Assembly: GCA_002914805.1 (NCBI GenBank)
Contig: JXTB01000166.1
Location: forward strand, 138,107-202,106
Length of the DNA stretch: 64,000 nucleotides
DNA from: Parasponia andersonii
Lineage: Eukaryota > Streptophyta > Magnoliopsida > Rosales > Cannabaceae
Direction of reading: 5' to 3'
The notes below the pieces were generated by a model, which had not been told where the DNA came from, ran no database searches, and saw only the letters and a list, made by a program, of their open reading frames with translations. The translations under genes and the position numbers were made by a program. Within the stretch, counting starts at the first letter, position 1; each line of letters begins with the position of its first letter. Positions 21,011 to 33,089 of this stretch are shown one piece after another.

Positions 21011-23560
21011 GTAGCATAGAGAGGATCTTTACTATACACAAAGGGGATGTTATAGGACTCGAGACCTTTATACAATAGTTTATGATATGTTATATATTAT
21101 TTGAGTGGCTCGGTATACAATTTACAATCTTATCAGGCAATACAATATACACAGGAATCCAATTCATACGATTATTAGTTCTCTATTATATGCATTCTAC
21201 ATCCATATTCGTTACTTGCTGAGTTTTTAAACTTATATATATATTCTTACATTGCATAGAGTACTATTGATACATGAGTTTAGAGAAGAAGCGACAACTT
21301 TTTTATCATAACGAGTATATATGAGTATTTTTATCTATGATTTTCTAACTAAAGGTTTTGCACATGTTTTTGAGCATGTTTATTGTGCGTTTTTTTACCG
21401 ATTTTTGAGTGTCTTATGTATAACTTTTGAGAGGTCCACTATGTATGTGTACATATATATTTATATATTACACTATATGTATAATAATAAATAGAGTTCT
21501 CTTATAGTTCTACAAAGTTTAAAAAGTCTTCATTTTACGCTATTTTATTAGTTCTAAGTTGAGTGGCGTCTCCTAATTTTACAAGACAATCATAAAATTT
21601 CTTTTATATACGTATCTGAAATTAAGGGATGTTACAAAGGGTCTATTAATTTAAAACTTTAGGGAACAAAATACATATGTAGAATTTTAGGAAAAATTGT
21701 ATTCCCCCTCCGAGAATTATTGGTTAAATAGATTTTTGCTCTCTAAACTATTTTTCGTTACATAAATTCGTCCAATATTATTAGAATGTTGAAAAAATAA
21801 TCTTATTGTAAGTCTTCGTGCATAAATAAACAGAATCATTGATATGGCACATTTTATTTTGTTAATGTTTTCTTTTATAATTTGCTACAATTATTATTCT
21901 AAACAATTAAATTAAACTAACTAAAATATGCCTCAATTTTTCTTTTCTCTTCTCTCCACATGATCCATCTGTTTCTCTTTCTTACTCATAGTCTTCTACC
22001 CTTTTTACGATAATCTCAAATTGATTCCTCCCATGTCTATTTCTTGTACAACCATCCTATATGTGTTTGTCATTCCTTATACCACTCATCTCTTTCAATT
22101 CCTTTGCTGAAAATTATAAACTCACTTTCCTTTCTTTATTCCCATACGCCATTGTTGCTCTATACCTAAACTCAAAAATCTCGCAAAATTATTGAATGAG
22201 AAATTGAAGCAAAATCAAAGTAAAATCCGAATAGATCAAAGGGGTATTTGAGATAGACAATGGGGTTATAGTGAGGATTGAAGAAAAACCTAGAAATATC
22301 ATGAAAGAATGAAAAAATCGCTCATGGATAATAGGTCTTAAGAAATAATAAAGAAGACCAGAAAGAGGAAGAAGTAATTAGTTGAGTGAATTAGATGGCT
22401 AAGGATAACAAATCAGGAAAGTTGTGAGCGAAGGTAAGAAAATCAAATCGTAAGAGAGAGATATGAAGAAATTGAAAGAGAAAAGATGAGATCTAGAGAT
22501 GAAGATAAAGCGTGTCGAGAGAGAGTGAGAGTGAGAGTGAGAGAGAGAGAGAATTCGGATTTATTTCTAATTTATTTTTTTATATAAATGAATAGTAATA
22601 TTCCTCCTACTCATAGAAGGAGTATTTGGGCCATTTGATTTAATCTACTGGTTATACAAATAGTAGTTTTAAATGATAACGTGTGACTACATCTTAATAC
22701 ATCAAAATATGCCCACAATTATTATGTACTCTTTTCTTTTCTTTTCTTTCTCCTCTCCTGATCTCCTCCACGACCCCCAATCTCTCAGAGCATTTCCCTG
22801 TGGCTATTGCTACTCTGTCTCTACTTCTCTTCTCTATAATCCCAGATGCCCATCACACATCACTTAATCGGGTTTTAAAAAATAATAGAAGAGAGAAATA
22901 AAACAAAAAACACAGAAATGAAGAAAATAGGAATAAGTATGCCTTGCTTTGCTTCGCCTATTGCAAATCTCTGACTAGAAGACCATAGGCACGACATCAT
23001 ATTTTTAACATAAATAATCTTGCTATTTAGTCTAAACATAAATCATACGAATGTATTTAAAACTTTGTAAATGTAATTTGATGCCAGTTTTGGTTTTTTT
23101 TTTTTTTTTTTTTTTGCCTAAATTAGGCACGCTTCTATAATATTATCCATTACTCTAAAAGACGGACGGATAGATTCTCATGATAAATTATACGGTGGTA
23201 ATTATCACCGCGTATTACACGTGATGTTAACAATTATCAGTAAAATTATATAATTTTTTTTTTTTTAAAAAAAGAAAGTTCCGAAGCCATTTTATTCTGA
23301 GCCAAGCTGAAAGTCAAAATTGAGACACATTGGCGAGCTAGTGACGCAAGGGGGACGTCAGCCCCACGCGCCATTTGAAAATGATGATGATTCCCTTATG
23401 CCTCCTGAGTTAGGCGTGCTGTAGTAGGTGAATGTTGTCATCTATCTACTACAATTACCAGCGAGCGGAGGAACGAGGAAATCCTCAGGACGTTAGGTGA
23501 GCCGTCCTACGTGGCCTAAGCTTTGTGGCGTTCGGTCAAACGTGAGCCCCGCGAACCTAT
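21011..23560. other. AT-rich intergenic DNA upstream of 4CL
   Basis: No gene is supported. Contains a GA-rich microsatellite (22517-22552), a long T-run (about 23094-23115) and, from about 23300, a less AT-rich stretch with ACGT-core motifs (CACGTG at 23218-23223, CTACGTGG near 23508) that could belong to the distal 4CL upstream region. Confidence 0.5.
22517..22552. repeat. (GA)n-rich microsatellite
   Basis: GAGAGA runs mixed with GTGAGA repeats over about 36 bp. Confidence 0.9.
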
Positions 23561-24540
23561 TACCCAAGACTTCCCACCACCCAAATATCCCTCACCAACC
23601 ACAATTTCTCCAATGGGTTTTTATCCTCTACAACCCAAATTGCTAAAAGACCTTGCTCTCACCAATCATTGAAAAACAACCCCTGTTCCCTATTGTAAGC
23701 TAAACCAAATTAGCACTCTTCAATTTTCTAATGCACCTATTGTGAGGTAGAGTTGATTGTAACCGATGTCTGTGAATTACTGCAATGCGATTTGATTTCT
23801 TTTGTATTGGTAAGGGTTGTAACCAATGTATGTCTGCAGTAGCTTAGCTAATAGTGCCTTTGAAGAGATAAGGGTTGTAACATTTGGTTAGAAAATGTTA
23901 TAGATTGGGTAAGAGAAATTGTTGTTAGAGATGTAATTATTCTTTTTGATGAAAGAATATTCAAATTTTTTTCAAAAAAGAAAATTGTCTTCAATGTTAC
24001 AAGTTAATTTTGTAGGATTAACTAATAATTTCTTTCATTGTTGTGTTTTTGGTTTCTTAATGAGCTCAAATTGTAAAGTGGTTTGAAAAAAAAAAAATAC
24101 TAAACACCATTAAAATTAATTTTAGATTTGTTATTTAATTTGAATGTTTAGTTTTTTAATTAGCATTTAATGAGTAGGGATTAGGGTAAAAAGACAAATA
24201 ATTAAATACCATTAATTTATGAGTACTGTTTGACAATTATTTTTTTTTTCCCGGATATATTCTACACTTTCGTGATTCATTACTTGATACCTAAATTCTT
24301 TTTAATTGTTGAAGTTCACGTGACAAATAATATGACAAAAAACTTGAAGAAAACAATTAAACATAAAATGGAGATCGCTATTAGTATTTCTTTTAAACAA
24401 TCAATACTCATTTTCTAAACTAAACTTCTTAAGACAAAATATTTACTTCCAAGTGGCGTGCACCAATTGGCTAATATTCCTCTCATTTGTGACAGCCATG
24501 TTACCCAAAGACCATGTTACTTGTCCATTTAGACCAAATA

Positions 24541-24801
24541 AGTCACGTTCTGCCCTCGACAAAAGCTGATAATTCCAACAAACTCCTCTCACCAGCTCCC
24601 CTCTACCGAGACCAACGTGTATATTACTTAAACCAAAACCATAAACTAAAAAATCAGGGAAGGTTTTCGTATTAAAAGAAAAACCAACCCAATTCTCACC
24701 ATCTTTCCATCTATCTATCTATCTATCTATCTAATCCTAACTCTTTCCAAATTTTTTTCTCCCTTACTTTCCCTCGAACCAAACACCAACCATAACCCAT
24801 A
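24541..24801 (+). promoter_or_regulatory. Proximal promoter and leader of 4CL
   Basis: The 260 bases before the 4CL ATG hold a TATA-like TATATTA at about 24620-24626. An ACCAACC sequence at 24683-24689 matches the AC-II element bound by R2R3-MYB regulators of lignin genes. CTCACCAGCTCCCC-like pyrimidine-rich sequence at about 24585-24602 recalls the Box P/L region of other 4CL promoters. A CTAT microsatellite (24709-24733) lies between the AC element and the ATG, probably in the 5' leader. A G-box CACGTG lies further up at 24317-24322. The transcription start is not determined. Confidence 0.5.
24709..24733 (+). repeat. (ATCT)n microsatellite in the 4CL leader region
   Basis: About six tandem ATCT units, roughly 70-90 bases before the 4CL start codon. 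Likely length-polymorphic. Confidence 0.9.
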
Positions 24802-27800
24802 ATGGAGCTTCCAAAACAAGAGGATAATCACCACCAAGAAGAGTTCATCTTCCGGTCGAAACTCCCCGACATTTACATCCCAAACCACCTCCCTCTCCAC
24901 AGCTACTGCTTCGAGAACATTGCCCAGTTCAAGGACCGACCCTGCCTCATCAACGGGGCATCAGGCGAGATTATATCATACGCGGACGTCGAGCTCACGG
25001 CGCGTAGGGTCGCCGCCGGGCTCGACAAGATCGGAATCAAGCAAGGCGACGTGATCATGCTCCTGCTCCAGAACAGCCCCGAGTTCGTCTACGCGTTCCT
25101 CGGCGCGTCGTACATAGGCGCCATCAGCACCACGGCCAACCCGTTCTACACGCCGGCGGAGGTGGCGAAGCAGGCGGCGGCGTCGAAGACGAGGCTGGTC
25201 GTAACGCTGTCCGCTTACGTGGACAAGGTCAAGGACTTCGCCGGGGGCGAGAGCGGGATCAAGGTGGTGTGCGTCGACGCGCCGCCGCCCGAGAGTGGAA
25301 TCCTGCATTTCTCGGAGCTGACGCAGGCTGACGAGGGCGAGATCCCCGCCGTCAAGATCCACCCGGACGACGTCGTTGCGCTGCCGTACTCGTCCGGAAC
25401 GACGGGGCTTCCAAAGGGGGTCATGTTGACTCATAAGGGTTTGGTCACTAGCGTGGCCCAGCAAGTGGATGGGGACAATCCCAACTTGTACTTCCACCAA
25501 AACGACGTGATCCTCTGCGTTTTGCCCCTTTTCCATATCTATTCCCTGAACTCGATCCTGCTGTGCGGGCTTCGGGTCGGGGCGGCCATCTTGATCATGC
25601 AGAAGTTCGAGATCAACAAGCTCCTTGAGCTGGTGGAGAAGTTCAAGGTGACGATCGCGCCGTTCGTCCCGCCGATCGTCTTATCGATCGCCAAGTCTCC
25701 CGAACTTCACCGGTACGACTTGTCGTCGATTCGGACCGTCATGTCCGGTGGAGCGCCCATGGGGAAAGACCTTGAGGAAGCCGTCAAAGAAAAGCTTCCT
25801 CATGCCAAACTTGGACAGGTAATTAATAAACAAATGTTTCTTCTTTTTTTTTTTTTTCCCCTTCTAATTATTAATTTTATTTATTGCTTTTTATGTGTTA
25901 AGAGACAATCAGAATTATCTAGTTCTAACTATTGATTAACATGAAGCTTTGCGTGAGTTTTAATGTGAAATTTACACTAACCAATTAAGAAGAATAATAT
26001 GTCAATATTTCTACGTGTGAGTGGTATTGTACTTATTTCTAAGGATGAATTATTCTTAATTTCTTAATCCTATGACTCAGGAAATGTTTTCACGCTACTT
26101 TTTTTATTTGATGGGACTTAGACAGTGATGATGTGTTAATGAGATAACATGATAAACTTTGAATTTTTTTTCCCCTCCGATTTGAAAGTTTATGATATAC
26201 TTTTAAAGGTAATGATCCGAATTTTCAGCTGCACAAAAATTCTGGAACCCAAGTAGTGGTTTCAAACGTTCACTCCTCTAAGTTAGGACCCATCTCCTTT
26301 AATTGGAAACATTAAGCGGATTTGATATGTTTTGGGTACTTATATTTTGATAGATATATGTACACTTTTGTAGTCAACGTGGTTTATTGAATCTACCAAA
26401 GCCGTGCTAGGTGTATTAAAGACAGACACAAGGATCACAAATTCCAAGTTGCCAAAAGATAACGATATGAGCACAAATACTAAAAGAAAAATGTCGAACG
26501 AATACCTCCATTTGAACATTGTATTTCGTCGTTACATTATTGTCATGTGATAGTGTATAAATTTTTGACCATAACCATTCGGGTGTTTTTGTCCGTCTCT
26601 ATTTTTTTCGACAAATTCTGTGTTTCCATTGCCATGTAGAAAATTCTCTTTTCATTATATTCCACGTGATCATTTACTTATTGAATCATAATATTCAACA
26701 ACTCCTTTTGTTTTATATTTTTGAATAAGGGATCACCGTATTTGTACAAGCACCAACTATTGTGTAACATTATTACATGGCGGTCATGATTAAGAATGAC
26801 AGAGGAAAATAATTGGTATGTGACTTCCAATAATTGGACAGGGCTACGGGATGACAGAGGCGGGACCGGTACTGTCGATGTGCCTGGCATTCGCTAAGGA
26901 ACCCTTCGCGATTAAGTCCGGCGCGTGTGGTACCGTCGTGAGGAACGCCGAGATGAAGATAGTTGACCCGGACACTGGCGCGTCGCTTCCACGTAACCAG
27001 GCCGGCGAGATTTGCATCAGGGGTAAACAAATCATGAAAGGTAACGTATTTCAATCCTGTAGAGTTTATTATAAGATTTTTCTGTTATATTTGAATATTT
27101 TTTAGTTATGATACACAAATTAGGTTAATTTAATTATTAGGTATTAATTGCATAAGTAATGATCTGGAATTTATAATATTTTTTTGCGAGCACATTATTT
27201 TGCGGGCCTATTAGAAAAATATATGTTCAAAACCCACTTGATATCTAAATATATATGAAATAATGAAAAAGACATTTAACAATGAAATAATGAAAAGACA
27301 TTTAATGAAATAAAAAAACTTTAAGAAACTTCATTTCCATTATTTTAAAAATTATATGACTGGGAAATCGGAAATTAATAATTGATTAGTTTTTTTGGTC
27401 AACCTTTATAAAACAATTATAAACTTATCTTTTAAGAGGAGATATTTTAAAATAATTAACTACAATTAACTTATTTTTTTGGTCAACAAAGTAATTGAAA
27501 TTTTTTAGCTTTTTGGTGACTGGGACTGGTACTGGTACGGCAAGGGGGTTATAAATCAATTTCCGATTGAACCAAAGGCAATGGACTAATTATTGGTTCT
27601 TTTTTCTTTTTTGCTTAAAACTTTTTATTGGTTGGTATATAACAATTATGTTTTTACTCTATTCTTGCTTAAAAAAATAATTACAATCTATTATTTTGAT
27701 TAGTAAATAGTAACACCTTTATTTATTATTTAAAATAATTAAGAGGGAGTGGAAAAGGAAAGTTTATAAGCATATCTATAGGGTTCCATATTACATAGGC

Positions 27801-29280
27801 TACAAGAGGTGATAATTTCCATCAGTCACGTGGTGGGATGACGATTAACCCGTATGGATACTCAAAACTCACCTACCATATAATTTTACCTCTTATTTTA
27901 TTTCACGTTATTTTATAATTTGACGCTATAAAAATCTGATTTCATAATTTAGTCTTCCCTACATATGATTGCTATATGTCACCATATGTGGGAAAGGACC
28001 TGTCTAGAGTATAGACAAAGGAGCACATAATTTAATGCGCACCCATATTTTGTTGCCCATAAATGTTCTTTTTCCCTATTTTTTCTAAATAAATTAACAA
28101 AAATTGCATTTAAATAATTTCTCATAAACTCAAAAAAATATATATCACTAATGTTTCAGGTTATATTAATGATCCCGAGGCCACAAAGGGCACCGTTGAC
28201 GAAGGCGGATGGCTACACACAGGTGACATAGGGTTCATTGACGACGACGATGAGCTCTTCATCGTTGACCGATTAAAGGAACTCATCAAATTCAAAGGCT
28301 TTCAAGTAGCCCCTGCCGAGCTCGAAGCCATGCTCATTGCCCACCCTTATATTTCTGATGCCGCTGTTGTACCGTAAGTACCATTTACCCTCCCACAAAA
28401 TAATCACTATATTATGACTAATTTTACGATAAACTATACCTACCCATCGCGCATTTTTTTCAAACTCTAAATTAATACAAGTCATAGAAATGTTTTTTTT
28501 TTTTTTTTCAAGTGAAAATCATTAATTAATCATATAGAAATATTAATCTTAATGATAATTTTTGAATCATCATCAGAAATATTCATTATCAATTACATAT
28601 GTATGTTCTACTATCAAAGGTTCATAACAATAATTACACCACAAAAAGAAAGAAAAAATTAGTTAACTTAAACTTGTCAAATAAGGATCGTGCTTAGTCT
28701 AGACTCTAATATTTCCTTTAAAGATGGGCAGTTTCATATAAAGATTTGACCTCATTAAAAATATTACGTATTGGTGCTATATATATTGGAATCAAAATTT
28801 TCCAAAAGACTAAACCTTTGTAGGAATTAATTAATGCATGTTTTAATGATCTCATTCTTTGAATACAGACGAATGTTATGTTTTAATAATATTTTTTTAT
28901 TCTAACTAGAACTACGATTGGTATGTTTCAGAATGAAGGATGAAGCTGCAGGAGAGGTTCCTGTTGCGTATGTAGTAAGATCAAACGGTTCTAAGATCAC
29001 CGAAGAGGAAATCAAGCAATACATCTCAAAACAGGTACAATTTTTTTAATACAGATGATTAATACAAGATTTATATTATTCCAAATAGTTTTTTTTTTAA
29101 AAGGCTAAAAATTTATCTCTTTTATTTTTAAAAAATATTAATATATTAAAAATTGGTGTAAAAATGCAGGTGGTGTTTTACAAGAGAATAAGTAAGGTTT
29201 TCTTCATAGAAAAAATCCCAAAATCCCCTTCAGGCAAAATCTTGAGGAAAGACTTGAGAGCAAGACTGGTTGCTGAATAA
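24802..29280 (+). CDS. 4CL: 4-coumarate:CoA ligase (4CL), five exons, 547 aa
   Basis: Activates 4-coumarate and related hydroxycinnamates to CoA thioesters (ATP to AMP + PPi) in the cytosol, the branch point to lignin, flavonoids and other phenylpropanoids. Exons: 24802-25818, 26842-27040, 28160-28373, 28932-29034, 29170-29280. All four introns are GT..AG with phases 0, 1, 2, 0, and the joined frame has no stop before TAA. Family motifs: AMP-binding Box [12 protein letters not shown] (residues 197-207), GYGMTEAGP (340-348) at the start of exon 2, Box II GEICIRG (394-400), the hinge [17 protein letters not shown], and the C-terminal PSGKILRK with the catalytic Lys at 534. Length and exon layout fit class I (lignin-type) 4CL. 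There is no C-terminal SKL-like signal, so it is not a peroxisomal 4CL-like ligase. The pocket segment reads SGGAPMG where many 4CLs have SGAAPLG. Exon 1 is clearly GC-richer than later exons. Confidence 0.96.
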
Positions 29281-30109
29281 GCCAATTAGGCTTTTTCTGA
29301 CTGATCAAATATAGTTTCGTTAAATCATTATGATTATCATCTGTGTGAAGACTAGGAAAATTATGGGTTTTATTCTTTTTTTTTTTTTTGAGCTATAAAT
29401 TCCCGAAAGGCAAGTCAATCGGGAAAAAGAAAAAAGAGAGAAAAAGGCATAAATTAATTTACTTTCTACTTGGTGAATTTTTATGCCTTGTTGTACTAAA
29501 TTTGTTGTTCTCTTTTGGAACCCGATTAGGATCCAGAGAAAGAGATGTAAGTGCACTTGAACTTTTGTAAGAATTTGTTTATGTATATGATGTTATTATC
29601 ATGGACTCTTTGTAATTTAAAAAGTTCAGTATTAATTTGTTAATTAATTTCTTATTTTGTATAATTAATTTATTATTTTGGCAATGGAATGAGCTTAATT
29701 AGTCCTGAACCTAGCTATGAGATTGAATACAAGTAATAGGTACGCATATACGAAAAAAGCACACAAATTCAGAGAGATTTTTCCTCAAACCCCCCTGTGT
29801 GTATGATATATCTAGTTAAAGCTAAGTCCGTCTTGTTATGCCATTAAACCAGCAGTACTTCCTCCATCATTGTTATAGCTAGTAATCAAATACGCATATT
29901 AAAACAGTTCATTCTAGCCCTTAGTCATTGGGGAAAAAAAAATCGTAGTCTTGCAATTAATTAACATTCAACACCAAATTCAGTATACTAAAAAAATTGG
30001 AGAAATTAACCATACTATTGATGTTCTTCAATTCACTAAAAATTTAGGGCTCGTAATTCATTCGAAAAAAATTCATACAAGAGGAAAAAAATCAGAGAAT
30101 AAATTGTTA

Positions 30110-30450
30110 GGGTAAACTACAAAATAATACTCAAATGTTTGGGTCATCTGTAATTTAAAGTCTGAAATTTGGACTCTGTAAAATAACTGAGATTAGGAAT
30201 TTCTAAAAATCGATACATAGAATGACTTTTTGACCAATTTTAGTAACAAAAAGATAATAATATATTTGTATCAAAACTGGAATAATTGTTATTATTCTCT
30301 TTAATTTTGAGGTTATTATTGTTTTTACTTGTTAAAATTATTCGAAAGTCAATCGAGGTATCAATTTTCAGAAATTCTCAATTTCAAAGTATTATTTTGC
30401 ATCATCTAAATTTTAAGATTTAAATTGTAAAATACCTAAATCTAAAGATA
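30110..30450. mobile_element. MITE with long terminal inverted repeats
   Basis: The left arm (about 30110-30240; GGGTAAACTACAAAATAATAC... GAATTTCTAAAAATCGATAC... GACTTTTTGACC) is repeated in inverted, diverged form on the right (about 30330-30450: GAGGTATCAATTTTCAGAAATTC... GTATTATTTTGCATCATC). The arms are roughly 110-130 bp around an AT-rich centre. There is no coding capacity. The ends and target duplication are not cleanly resolved; long inverted repeats suggest a Mutator-like origin. Confidence 0.6.
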
Positions 30451-30998
30451 TATTTTTGTTGTTCATCCTAAACTGTTATTAATAGAAAAAGATTTTCTCT
30501 TCTTTTTTTTTTAAAAAATAAAAGTGCTTTATATGATCTAATCTCTTGTCTCAATTTAAAAGTTAAATTATTAAATTTTGGCAAAGAAAAAGGAAATATT
30601 GCAGATGTGGATATGTTGATGAATCAACTATCCACATAAACTTGTGATTTATATACAAATAAACTAATTGTTTAAACTTTATGTTTTTTCTATCAGTTGA
30701 TAAAAATATTCGAGCTTCGTTTAGAATCTGGATTTTTAGAATGAATTTTTTTTAATGATTCTATTTTATCTTATTTAAATTCAAACAAAAATGATTAAAT
30801 TTTTTATCAAAAAAATGAGAGTTAGATTTAATGTCATTTTATAGTATATAGAATTAAACAAATTAATTAGTAAGGCTAAAAGATTCAAAATAAAATTTTA
30901 TAAAATTTTAGGAAAAATATTTTTCTCTTCTTTTTTCATTGACTATTCTACTATAATTTTTTTTCTTCTAAAATCCAAGTTTCAAACAGGCCTTATGC

Positions 30999-31110
30999 CA
31001 AAATAGTAGTACGATTATAAGTATTTTATAATCAAATAATTACAACTAATTTGTCAAAATAGTAGTACGATTATAAGTATTTTATAATCAAATAATTGCA
31101 ACTAATTTGT
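30999..31110. repeat. 56-bp tandem duplication
   Basis: Copies at 30999-31054 and 31055-31110, starting CAAAATAGTAGTACGATTAT, differ at about one base. Confidence 0.92.
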
Positions 31111-31739
31111 CAGAGTCTATAAAAAATAATATGATTAAAGTAGTCATAAATTTAACCTAATTAATAACTACACTCTAGTTTTAATATTGAGGTTTAATGT
31201 TTAAATTCTACCCCCTTGTCTTTAAAAAAAAAAAAAACTATATGATTAAGGAACATTTTTTTAAACAAAATATGAGAGGAACTTTTCCTTCAATATTGGT
31301 CAAAACTAGCAACTATTAAAGTCATTCTATATAATTTTTGGATAAATCGGAGATAAGCAACTCCACCGAGCTTAGAAGTGCAATCGGAGTGAGTCCAATT
31401 GGTGACGAGTCCAATTGGTGACCTAGATCTTTTTTTATAACAAAAAATCTAAAATAAAGAAATTAAGTAGAATTTTTCCTTTCAAGTGGCATCCGTTACA
31501 CAAATAGCAGTTATCAAAGGTCAATATCACCCTTATAATTTGTTGATACATCACGGGCTTCTTACAAAAATCAAGGCCTTAAGTCCAAAACGTTTGAAAA
31601 AGAGGAAATTTAATTTTTTATGGTAACTTTTCAAAAAAAAAAAAATAAGAATCTCAAGTTTTAAAATACTATGTATAAAAGTATATAGAAAAGTACCACT
31701 TTTTATTAATTGATAGGTATAATGACATAAGAATACCTG

Positions 31740-32480
31740 ACTTCTTATTTTTCCGCCGAAAACGCTAACGCTTGAATTTTTACAAACTTTTAAATTTCTG
31801 CAAAATAATATGTTAACTTTTGAATTATGTAAATAAATACTCTCACAATTAAAATTCTCACAAATTAATACTTTAACATTTGAAATTCTTATAAATTTGT
31901 ACCCTTGATGCCCAATTAATTGATTTCAATAATAAAAAATAGTAGTAGCCCTTATTAATTTAATAACCTTATTAATTTAATAAAAACTTATTAAATAATA
32001 TTAATGAAATTTTTGAATAATATAAAATTAATTTATTTAACTTTTCATTTTAAAAAATAAAAAATTAGAATGAGGGGTAAAAATTATTGGTTTTTTTTTT
32101 AAAAAAAGAAACACGAGAGGTATAAAAGTTGAATTTTTTTGCAATAAACAACAAAAAGTAGTGGTAAAATAATTTCAATATATTAATGTATAAACTTTTT
32201 TATAAAGTTAATAAGAGGTGTTTGCGTCTTTTAATTTAATCATAGTATAAATTTGCAAAAGAACAAAAGTTAAGGGTATTAATTTACAGAAATCATAAAT
32301 ATTAAGCTATTAATTTGTAGAAATTCAAAAGTGAGGTAAATAATTTGCAAACATCGTAGATGTTATAATATTAATTTGTAAAATTCAAAAGTGAGGTTAT
32401 TAATTTGCAAAAATTCAAAAATTAGGGTATTTTTTGCAAAAAAAAGTTAAAAGTGAGGGTATTTTTATATAATTAACCCA
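31740..32480. mobile_element. MITE-like element with inverted arrays of a short repeat
   Basis: The left part (31760-31910) repeats phrases like TTTTGAATTTTTACAAATTAATACTT. The right part (32220-32470) carries the complement (GGTATTAATTTGCAAAAATTCAAAAGTGAG) several times. The inverted arrangement around an AT-rich centre indicates a non-autonomous DNA transposon with subterminal repeats. Exact ends are not resolved. Confidence 0.5.
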
Positions 32481-32940
32481 ATTAAGATACCTGAAGTAAC
32501 CAATCAGGCTACCTTAGGTAACCAGTTATCTAGCAGACTATCTCGAGTACCATTGAAAAATAATAATTTTTTAAGAAGGTATATTTTTCAATATTTATTA
32601 GTGTTATTTTTCTAATACGCTTTTACGCTTTTAAAAGTGATATTTTTCTAACTCAATCCGGGATTTTTCAAAAAATTCAACCCATCTAATTTTTTTTTTA
32701 ATTTTTGGTATTTTAGGCTTGGAATTTTGTAATAAGCCCTTTGAAAATATATATTTGGATACTTATACCAAAGTTTCTAAAAATAATACCAAAAATAAGA
32801 CCTTCTCAAAATAACTATTTTTTTGTATGATATTAAATGGCATGTTTTTAAATGCTTCAGAAAATATGGTTGTATTTTTGTAACTTTTGCTATCTTTTTA
32901 AAATGCAGTTTTTAATAGTAAATGTGCCAAAATTGCTATT

Positions 32941-33010
32941 ATAACTCGTTAGCTTAGTGGCTGAGAAACTAACATACTATAAGAAGGTTTAAATCCTTAT
33001 ACTGTCCTTT
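32941..33010 (+). mobile_element. tRNA-derived SINE-like head
   Basis: CTCGTTAGCTTAGTGGCTGAG resembles a Pol III box A, and GGTTTAAATCC about 30 bases later resembles box B (GGTTCAAATCC), followed by a T-rich tail. Differs from the SINE at 9997 and 61335. It is degenerate, with no duplication identified, and too decayed for a functional tRNA. Confidence 0.35.
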
Positions 33011-33089
33011 TAAGCTTTTTCCTTTATTTTTATTTTTGTTTTTTCCCTTTTTAGTGTTGGTTTTTTTTATTTTTTTTTTATTTTCCTTT

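Larger units (their letters stand above)
29281..33089. other. Intergenic DNA downstream of 4CL, MITE-rich
   Basis: The 4CL 3' UTR and poly(A) signal probably lie within 29281-29640, but no canonical AATAAA could be assigned. Beyond this are two elements with long inverted repeats (30110-30450, 31740-32480), a 56-bp tandem duplication and a SINE-like tRNA-derived segment near 32941. No protein gene is seen. Confidence 0.5.

Noticed and set aside
24976..25536. 186-codon open frame on the minus strand inside 4CL exon 1
   Set aside because: It is opposite a well-supported exon with G/C-ending codons. Its translation is Arg/Val/Leu-biased with no motif, so it is a compositional shadow.
24802..29280. 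Peroxisomal 4CL-like acyl-activating enzyme rather than true 4CL
   Set aside because: No C-terminal SKL-type signal, and the Box II GEICIRG plus flanking sequence fit true class I 4CL.
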